DNA of 64,000 bases. It comes from Solen grandis. Taxonomy: Eukaryota > Mollusca > Bivalvia > Adapedonta > Solenidae. The position numbers were made by a program, and so were the translations under genes. The notes beneath the pieces were generated by a model, which worked only from the letters and a program-made list of their open reading frames with translations, was not told the DNA's origin and did no database searches. Below are positions 56,530 to 64,000 of the stretch, piece by piece. The stretch's first letter is position 1, and the number at the start of each line of letters is the position of its first letter. The stretch spans positions 41,390,926 to 41,454,925 of the forward strand of contig CM037789.1 of the NCBI GenBank assembly GCA_021229015.1, read 5' to 3'.

Positions 56530-57943
56530 TCATTTCCTGATACGTATGATCTTTCCCATGGATCCTAGGAAATCCTCCAGTGTTTTCTTGCCTGCAACAT
56601 ACTGGAGGCAGAGGGCCTTCAACCGCTGCTGATGGGTTTTGGTTTCCTTCCTGATGCATTTGCTTGGCAGTTCACCCCTGTCGAATCTCAGGATATCAGC
56701 AGCAACCATACAGGCATCTTTCTCAATGTTAAGAACCACAGTCCATAATGAAGGATTCTTGTGTCCAACAAGGTGCTTGAAGCTGTTGTTCCACGATTCA
56801 CATTGATTGTTTGTCCTGTCTCTATCCTCTATTGTTGCTTGTTGGACACTCCAGATGGCAGGGGGGAATCGCGGCTGAACTCTCCGAAAACATATATTTC
56901 CACTGGCTGTTGTCACTGCACGAAAAGATCCATTCACATAATTTCCATCGAAATAGTCAGCTAAGCACTGGAGGTTCTCTGGAGCCTGTTCATGCAGACA
57001 GCACAATCCTTCACTTACATCACTTGGAGGCAGAAAAGCAAGACCGTCCAGTTTACCACAGAATTCCTTCACCTCATCATCACTGATATGCAGCCTGAAG
57101 TCCTTCTGACTGAACCCTTCTCCATGTGGCCTGCGGAAGGTGGTAAAAACATCCTTGGATGGTCATGTCTGTTCACGGACAGCATTGTGAATTCCTATTT
57201 CATAGTCAGCTAATATCCAATCTGGGTTTGGGCGTATCCCACGTTGGAGGCAGGCATCCAGTAATCTGGTGAACATTTCCTCATATGCAGCCTGTTGTTT
57301 GGATGGTAGGAGCGCATACACTGAGCTAACACAAGAATCTCCTAGCGGTAAACGAATCACAAATAGCTGCTCAAACTGTGCTGGTGAAGTTGAATGTGTC
57401 CCATCGAGAAACCAGGTTTCAGCACTGTCCAAGAGTTGAAGACCATCTTCTGTTACGAAGATAAGGATGCGCTGCTCCAAGCTTCCATTGTCGTATATAT
57501 GAGGTTACTCCCAAATTCCTCAGGAAAAGGAGAAGGGATGTCTTTGATTGTTTGCGGGTTCTTCAGAGAAGTTGCCCTCTTCGATCATCTGTCTGTTTCA
57601 GAAGTCTCACTGGTCCGGCAGCAACAATCACCTCTTTCGGCTGATGGGCTAGCTTGTCTGTAACTATCTGACCAGGTTGACCACGGTTGGAAGAGGCATA
57701 GGACTTGATCTCAGACCTGACCTTCAAAGCCTCTGTGAAGAAGGAGTACGGTGCATGGCTATGCTCAGTAGTCGACTTGACGAGTGTAGCTTGTATGTCC
57801 ATGTTTACAGATCCTTTGCATTGCTGACTGATTCTCTGGGAACATTCCCACCGTGTTGAGGACTTAGTAGAATATTTCTTGGTGTAGGCATAACCCTCAT
57901 AAAGAAGCTTACGGGAACCCTTATTACTAGGAATAAACTCCAT
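56530..57943 (-). pseudogene. FLYWCH-MULE transposase, frameshifted
   Basis: ATG at 57943 opens MEFIPSNKGSRKLLYEGYAY, a FLYWCH finger (SSTRWECSQR, CKG, HSH about 20-60). A helical region follows (57700-57563). Then in a new frame comes KDIPSPFPEEFGSNL, in a third RILIFVTEDGLQLL and WFLDGTHSTSPAQFEQL (first catalytic Asp), VYALLPSKQQAAYEEM and WILADYEIGIHNAV (second Asp). Another frame holds IQGCFYHLPQATWRR. The last, 57072-56530, holds RTNNQCESWNNSFKHL (likely catalytic Glu). The D-D-E layout and order are those of MULE transposases, which cut and paste DNA through the terminal repeats. At least four frameshifts mean no functional protein from this copy as read. Frame changes fall near 57565, 57478, 57160 and 57075. 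Confidence 0.92.
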
Positions 57944-58297
57944 GATGGAATAAAGATATAAGAAATAAGTGCCTTTATATATACCATATTGTAACAGTTT
58001 GGAAAATAATAGTCAAATTATATGGCTAGGAATCTTTCATAATCTACAAACAGTAAAATTCATTGACTCATATTAAATGCTTGTAAAAACCCACCAAGAA
58101 AGTTAAAAAACATCAGTTGGTCCAATTAAAGAGCTAAATGTCTCCATTAGGCATTCTAATTTGATTAATAATAGCAATCAGTAACCATCTCTGATTGTCA
58201 AATTAGCACCTCTGTTAGATAATAAAACTGAAATTATTTATACAGCATAAACCAAAAGTCCATGTATACAAACTGAAACTATCAAGTATTATTTTCT

Positions 58298-58521
58298 TGT
58301 GATAGAAACAATATTAAATTTATTAATAAACAATGGAGAAATTTGAAATTTGAATCTATGGGATTTTGACAACCCAAATTCCATTATAACACTTAGGGGA
58401 TTTTGACAACCCCTTCATTTTTCATCTAGGGGATTTTGACTACCCCTTCATTTTCATCTAGGGGATTTTGAACACTTTATAAATTTTTGGCCTAGGTGAT
58501 TTTGAGTCTAGGTGATTTTGA
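58298..58521. repeat. MULE right terminal inverted repeat
   Basis: Reverse of 55662-55904 with one deletion inside and a few substitutions (outer motifs read CTAGGTGATTTTGA instead of CTAGGGGATTTTGA). Confidence 0.93.
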
Positions 58522-59600
58522 TATACACTCGGGGATCATCGGAGAAATTTCCTGAGCATCGGGTGCTATCCCCGATAATACAAGGCCATTGCACCATAGC
58601 CGAAACATCAGTGAACGTTTCAACGGACCATTCCCGAAGCTTCTCATGGGACTGCTCCGTCTTTTTGGCTCAAACATCTGATGCCATCGGGAGAAAATTT
58701 GTGTATTTCCACATCGCCGATGATTTTTCTCCAGTGGGACCTAGGCATTAGATCTATGGTCTACAAGTTTCAAAAAAAAAAAGAAGAAAAAAACACTTTA
58801 CTTTTATCCCGAGATACCCTTCAGAATGCATCGTAGTCACACTAAAACTTATTTTTCCGGGGAGCCCGCCCCTGCCCCCCCCCCCCCAATCACATTCAGA
58901 TTTTGCCCCCCCACCCCCACCCCCAGTTGAAAAATTCTGGATCCGGGCCTGCTGATAGTGTAGGTATCCGACTTGGTCAAATTGTGCAGTCGTCCATGAC
59001 TGTGTTTGGGCACTGCGTATGCTAAATGAATTAATTTCATTTCATCACGAACCTACATTACTAGGTATTCACTGACTGACAGAGATTAAGTCTAATAATA
59101 TTATATGAATAAATGTCCTGGGTCTAAAACAGAATTTAAAGCCTAGCTATATCAAAGTATATTTTATTAGTTTACCTCGCTTGGAATTTAAAATTTCAGA
59201 CAGCAAAGACAGATGCAATAAAAGAAATGGATAAGTATAAAATTCAGTTATTCGCTGAAACAGGGTCTCTATATATACATAGTATTAAAGAGACCCTGGC
59301 TGAAAACAACAACTAAGCTGGACATTAAACGTAATGACATCGAAACATTTTTACTACGGTTAAAAGGAATGAAAGGAAAAATGAAGAACAATGACTGAAT
59401 CTGCTTAATGAAGATTGTTTTCTCTTTTCTCCATATGTATTCTTTACAATCTTGCATTAAATGCCGGCTAATTAACAACAGTCAGGCTGACGAACTTTCA
59501 GGTATGTAAAATTGCCAATTTTATTTGGAGAAAAGTGAAAGGTAATGCACACCTATATATGTATACAGATATGAAAATTAATAAGAAATAGGCTGTATTT
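58522..59600. other. No gene; repeat of left MULE flank and hairpin
   Basis: 58955-59015 (GTAGGTATCCGACTTGG, GCAGTCGTCCATGACTGTGT) resembles 55180-55250 left of the MULE. AACAACAACTAAGCTGGACA at 59306 matches 55425. A hairpin CAGGGTCTCTATATAT/TAAAGAGACCCTG lies at 59264-59300. Confidence 0.6.
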
Positions 59601-60560
59601 CTTAATGTCATTTGTTTTAGGATGGTGTTCCCTCATATCGCGGTACTAACGACATGAACGGGAATAAAATATCAGTGGTCTTATCTGAAATTTATTTCTG
59701 TATGTCACTGTAATTCCACCTTTGTACCATAATGTGAAAACAGTTTATTTTTTCCAGCTTTTCTAATAACATTTTAAAACATGTTATTGTTCGCCATGTT
59801 TTTCCTACATAAAATATCCCATGATTCTCTGGTATCGCGGTATTTCTTGAAAAAAGACTGCTGGCTCCACCTACAGGTGTCGCTACATGATCAAAACAAT
59901 CATCATTCATAAAAACAATGCAGCAGACGAACATCTAGCATTTGTTGAGTCTTTCAATTCATTATTTATGCTAAAAAACGGTTTTTAGCGGACATGGAGT
60001 GATACGCATAAGCGTAATGGTTGAGAGTCGGTATACTGCAAGAAATTTACGTTTTTCTTACCATTTACGGAGACTTATTACTTTTTGTTTATTTCAATTA
60101 AAATCGTTACTTCCTGTTTACAAAATGGTGTCACTAGGTGGCGATTGGCAAAGTCTTTCCTAACAAACTGACAATACCGCGATACCAGAGAACCCGCGAT
60201 ACCGCCGGAAACCACCCTACTATTTATGAAATCGAGAAAATTAAAGGATTTTAAAATAAAAATAACAGAATTTACGTTACTTATTAAGATTTTTTTTTAT
60301 GAAATCGTCTGCTTTGAAACAACGTATATATAGAATACGGAATTCTCGAAGCATTCATGAAACAAGAAATTATTCTGAAATCACTCCTTTAAATATTGTT
60401 TACTGTAACGGAATTTTCGTTTCAAAAGAACGAACAGTAGGCCTAGACAGCATCTTTTTTTTAAATATTTATGTATATACCTATAATAATCTATCTTTAT
60501 ACCAGATTCATAGAAAATGAATAAGAAATAAACTAATTTGTTGAAATTTTCATTTGCCAT
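59601..60560. repeat. Possible element with ATACCGCGATACCAGAGAA motifs
   Basis: ATACCGCGATACCAGAGAA occurs on the plus strand at about 60173-60195 and, in reverse, at about 59824-59845. A shorter related piece (CATATCGCGGTAC) lies at 59634. The outer ends GGATGGTGTTCC and GGAAACCACCC are loosely inverted. There are no coding features. Confidence 0.4.
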
Positions 60561-60734
60561 ATCTTGGAACAGGGTCTCTTAATACAGAGACTCTGCTTGG
60601 AATGACGTTTGTGTAGCTTCTGATCATTATTTACGATTTCATCAAAGCAATCGGTCATTAGCCAAATGTTACTGCAAAATCGACCAAAGACACAATGACA
60701 ATGAAAGAAACACAATTTTACGGTAAAATAAAAC

Positions 60735-60835
60735 TGACACTGGTCTAATCGAGCAACCGTCGAGAGGGGTTAGTGGAAGTTGTAAGAACTTGTTAACCAG
60801 TCGCCTAATGACTAAGAAATTACAAGAATGAGTAA
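60735..60835 (+). mobile_element. SINE tail fragment, GTCGAGAGGG family
   Basis: CAACCGTCGAGAGGGGTTAG followed by TTGTTAACCAGTCGCC and a short A-rich end, matching the 3' half of 47024-47215. Confidence 0.6.
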
Positions 60836-61020
60836 AACAACTTGGAAATATACCAAAAAAAAAAAAAATGCCCGCCTCTCTCGCACCCATCTCACACTAA
60901 AAGTTGCACTCGAAGTTATTCTGGGGAAAGTCCAGTGTGAAGACTACTTCCAGGTTTACAATGAAACAGTCATGGGTTTAGTTCCCATTACCAGAATAAT
61001 CCCATGCGCGGATCCAGCAA

Positions 61021-61318
61021 TGTGTGTGTGTGTGTGTGTGTGTTTTAGTGGGGGAGGGGGGGGGGGGGGCGCACAGGGATAATTACCATGTCCAGTTCCA
61101 ACTATAAAATTCACTGTAGGTGTGTTTGGGGGGTGGGTGGATATTTTAAGCATAATAGTCAAATCTCAGGGGTGTCACGGGATTTGGTCCCGATCCCTAC
61201 TCTGGATCCGCGAAGTGATAATCCATATATCTTTGACAACAGATATTGATATAGTGTACACAAGTCACCTTTTCGGTGAAAAGTGTGTGTGTTGGGGGGG
61301 GGGGGGGGGGGGGGGGGG
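61021..61318. repeat. TG microsatellite and long G runs
   Basis: TG repeat at 61021-61042, a G-rich run at 61052-61069, and a 25-base G run at 61294-61318. Confidence 0.95.
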
Positions 61319-61555
61319 TCCAGAAAACTAAATATTGATCGCATACAAGTGATCACGTAACACCTGCAACCATTACCCATTTCAGTAATTTCCTCCCCCA
61401 ATAGATCATCCAGACAAATAAAAATCCTAAGATGACAATCTATAGCTAAATGTCTAGTGAATTAATTTTAACCACAAATCTACTTAAATCAACAGCTTAA
61501 TATTATATGTCATATAAAATAATATTGAAGAATGAATTAGTCAGTTACGTGAGTG

Positions 61556-61795
61556 GGGCCTCCGTGGCCGAGAGGGTAAAGTCGTTGACTTTAACACTCA
61601 TTCAGCCCCTCACCACGTGGGTTCGAATCCCAGCAGGGTCATTCGGATTTTCATGTGATGAAGCCTTCCAGCTGGCTTGCGGTAGGTCGGTGGTTCTACC
61701 CGGATGGCTCCCTGCATTCTACCTGTAATTAGCTGGACGTCGCTGTATGACTAAAATACTGTCGAAAGGACGGTAAACTCAAATACGTTACGTGA
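61556..61795 (+). mobile_element. SINE, tRNA-Leu-like head, copy 4
   Basis: Head GGGGCCTCCGTGGCCGAGAG, B-box GGGTTCGAATCCCAGC, body CAGCTGGCTTGCGGTAGGTC, tail ACGGTAAACTCAAATACG. It ends about 440 bases before the HSPA4-like start codon. Confidence 0.9.
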
Positions 61796-61815
61796 CTTTC
61801 CGTTTCAAATCGAGT

Positions 61816-61827
61816 GTTTCCGGAACA
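61816..61827 (+). promoter_or_regulatory. Weak two-unit heat-shock motif
   Basis: GTTTCCGGAACA contains TTC-NN-GAA, two inverted heat-shock units, about 415 bp upstream of the HSPA4-like ATG. Weak on its own. Confidence 0.35.
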
Positions 61828-61982
61828 ATCGATCGTATGCAGAATATTCTTAAATATATTCTATGGCACAAAATAATTAAGTTCCAAAAAAATACATATT
61901 TGCACAATTTTCGTTGTAATAAAATGAGAACGGCAATATTAAGGACAATTTTAGAAATATGCTTAAGGATTTTTTTTTTAAT

Positions 61983-61992
61983 TGACCAATCG
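61983..61992 (+). promoter_or_regulatory. CCAAT box of HSPA4-like gene
   Basis: TTGACCAATC about 245 bp upstream of the ATG. Its spacing relative to the heat-shock element is compatible with a promoter. Confidence 0.4.
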
Positions 61993-62051
61993 GTGTTAAG
62001 TAGTTATTCACTGCACTATAATTAATCGGAAGGCGTTTGAGTTCACGTGTG

Positions 62052-62067
62052 TTTCCAGAAACTTCGA
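62052..62067 (+). promoter_or_regulatory. Heat-shock element, three perfect units
   Basis: TTTCCAGAAACTTCGA holds TTC-NN-GAA-NN-TTC, the HSF1 trimer site, 173 bp upstream of the ATG of an HSP110-family gene. The match of site and gene family supports real regulation by HSF. Confidence 0.8.
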
Positions 62068-62183
62068 GCAAACGACAGGTCTTTCTAATATATACTTGTC
62101 GATATTTATAGCCAGTTTATCACCACTGAATTTCTAGGAACTAAAACGGTACAATTTTTATTGGGGTGTATCGTTCAGACTAA

Positions 62184-62345
<162 letters not shown>

Positions 62346-62835
62346 TGAGTAATAATTTATTTATTGTTTTTATTTTCGCACAAACAGTTAACTTATCCAT
62401 CGCAATGAAATCATAATGAACCCTGGAACTTGATTGATGAGATATTTCGGCAAATCCGGTGCCTTGTTGATTTCGTTTAAACACACATTTGTATGGTTTC
62501 TATACTTTGAAGCGTGTTTTGTAGACTACAGAAAAGTATTTTTTCACATGGCTGTTATTAAGGAATGTATGAAATCATCTGAAGTTATTTTTCCTTAAGG
62601 GCACTCCTTTGTTCATGAAAAGAAAATCCATTGAAAAAGATGAAATGAAGTTAGGTTAACAACATAGTATGTATAAGATTACATTTAGGTAAGATATATT
62701 TGCAAAACAGATGTATCCTAGATAAACAAGAAATGTAAGGGTAATAAATTTGTAGTTGCCTTTGGCAGTTACCTACAGGGATGAGTCATGCTGTGTTTAT
62801 CCCAAGTTTTTTCATGTGTTTACTTAAATTTTAAG

Positions 62836-63040
62836 GTCATATGTGTCGCTGAATGAGAGAAGCAGGAGTATGGGCATATCTGCTAAAAACCAGGCCACAA
62901 CCAACTTTAAAAATACAATTACCTGCTTCAAAAGGCTTCTAGGACGACAATATTCAGACCAACATGTGCAGAATGAGATCACTGGGTATCCCAAACCTTT
63001 TGATATTGCATGTGGAGCAGGAGGAGAGACATTACTCAAG
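62836..63040 (+). CDS. HSPA4: HSPA4/HSP110-family chaperone, exon 2
   Basis: Begins with the base that completes Pro and reads SYVSLNERSRSMGISAKNQ, then NTITCFKRLLGRQYSD and PFDIACGAGGETLLK, the nucleotide-binding domain segment of the family (SxGxxAKNQ, FKRxxGR). The acceptor is ATTTTAAG and the donor is CAAG/GTGGGT, in phase 0. Confidence 0.95.
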
Positions 63041-63089
63041 GTGGGTTGATATGAGCCTGTGATAAGTATGGTTCCTTTAGTAGTTTAAA

Positions 63090-63390
63090 TCAGCAGCCAT
63101 ATAGGGGCTTGAACCTGGGACTCTAGGTTACAGGGCAAGTGCTCTTCCGACTGAGCTACTGGACAGTTTACATAAATCTCAAACCAATAAGGGTTTGCAT
63201 ATACTCTTGCTAATTCAAAATTCGTCCCCAAATTTACAGAGAACAATTTGCTATTTTCCCGACAAACCCAAAGGCAGAATACACAAGAGAACCATACTGT
63301 AACAGTCCCACATTTTGCGCCAAATGTAACCAGGGTGAGTGCTCTACCAACTTAGCTGCTGGACCGCTTGCACAAATCTCACCGATTAAG
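63090..63390 (-). repeat. tRNA-like repeats with CGCCAAATGTAACC motif
   Basis: In intron 2 of the HSPA4-like gene. Two minus-strand tRNA-like pieces (about 63104-63165, CAGTAGCTCAGTCGGAAGAG; and about 63335-63370) are separated by about 170 bases. TTTGCGCCAAATGTAACCAG lies just before the second. The same motif lies beside a tRNA-like piece at 2604-2707. Confidence 0.6.
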
Positions 63391-63760
63391 GGTTACTGAA
63401 AGGCTGTATGATAGTTAAAACAAGAGCAGTAGGTCATTAAAGATGGAATAAGAAGTATAGTCAAACAAGCACCTGAATATTTAATGCAAATATTACTGAA
63501 AAAACACCTTCAGTAAATCATAAATTGTTATATTCTTAAAAGGCGTTCTAGTACCAAAAGTGACATTCATATACCTTCTATGGAATGGGATATGTTCTTA
63601 CAATTTGGAATAAGATGTAATTATTTTCAGAAAGATCTGCATGATTAGAGAAATCAGTATGCTGAAAAATAGAAGTTGAAAAGGTAAACAATTAAGAAAT
63701 CACATTGAGAGAGTACCATATTATATAGAAGCAGAAGTCAGAAGCTAAGATTGTATTTAA

Positions 63761-63958
<198 letters not shown>

Positions 63959-64000
63959 TGATGACAAAGTCAATCCATTCTCTGAGAGTCCAGGTGTGTG

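Larger units (their letters stand above)
55662..58521. mobile_element. MULE (Mutator-like) DNA transposon
   Basis: A 2860-bp element with long terminal inverted repeats and a single minus-strand transposase relic of the FLYWCH-MULE type. Flanking bases AGACAC (left) and ATACAC (right) are similar, but a clean 8-11-bp target duplication is not visible, so the insertion is old or its edges are off by a few bases. The spacer between the left repeat and the transposase has CT, AC and AG microsatellites (56070-56170). Confidence 0.92.

Noticed and set aside
55653..58530. A target-site duplication for the MULE
   Set aside because: Only AGACAC/ATACAC similarity is visible; not an 8-11-bp match, so not claimed.
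60828..61082. Open frame with a KVALEVILGKVQCEDYF-like stretch
   Set aside because: Starts in an A run, ends in TG and G repeats, and has no splice signals or recognisable domain.

Overview
The window is eukaryotic, AT-rich, intron-bearing DNA packed with repeats. The organism is most likely a bivalve mollusc. That is an inference from three things: the repeat types (tRNA-derived SINEs with AACAAACAA-type tails, long elements beginning GGGCCATGATGGCCC and closing with CTCAGGTGAGC, many small inverted-repeat elements), the animal gene families present, and the very high repeat load. The species cannot be named from this sequence. One 100-N assembly gap lies at 19182-19281.

Gene content, left to right. 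(1) A CLIC-like gene (chloride intracellular channel / GST-fold) at 3163-3839 (+) is uninterrupted by introns and carries one frameshift. (2) A 15-finger C2H2 zinc-finger protein lies at 14090-15937 (-); this is its large 3' exon, entered from a splice acceptor. (3) A DEG/ENaC/ASIC-type sodium channel subunit on the + strand can be assembled from seven exons between 29240 and 49723. All their splice phases agree, and they carry the HG motif, TM1, the YGFCFTFN motif, the cysteine-rich domain and the pre-TM2 strand. The exon for TM2 and the C-terminus was not found. (4) A broken, Ser/Lys/Arg-rich, unrecognised coding region (-) at 41005-43190 sits antisense inside the 13-kb intron of that channel gene. 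(5) A decayed FLYWCH-MULE transposase (-) lies inside a 2.86-kb element with about 230-bp terminal inverted repeats, 55662-58521. (6) The first three exons of an HSPA4/HSP110-family chaperone gene (+) start at 62238 and run off the right edge. A perfect three-unit heat-shock element lies 173 bp upstream of its ATG.

The rest is repeats. A foldback of two tRNA-like arms surrounds a retroelement-type primer-binding-site motif (2390-2864). Three GGGCCATGATGGCCC elements occupy 9005-11690. A 148-bp satellite with nuclear-receptor half-sites has been split by a 1450-bp hAT element that has an 8-bp target duplication and a BED-finger exon relic (16978-19181). A 370-435-bp inverted repeat pair (23998-24365 and 27960-28394) encloses about fifty copies of a 21-bp minisatellite. 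Five copies of a 168-bp unit and five of a 68-bp unit lie in the channel gene's long intron. At least three SINE families are present. Two nearly identical SINE copies in opposite orientation bracket exon 1 of the channel gene.

The genes do not form a pathway; this is ordinary animal genome neighbourhood structure. The ENaC gene model, the MULE, the hAT insertion, the minisatellite inside an inverted repeat, and the inverted SINE pair are the most informative observations.
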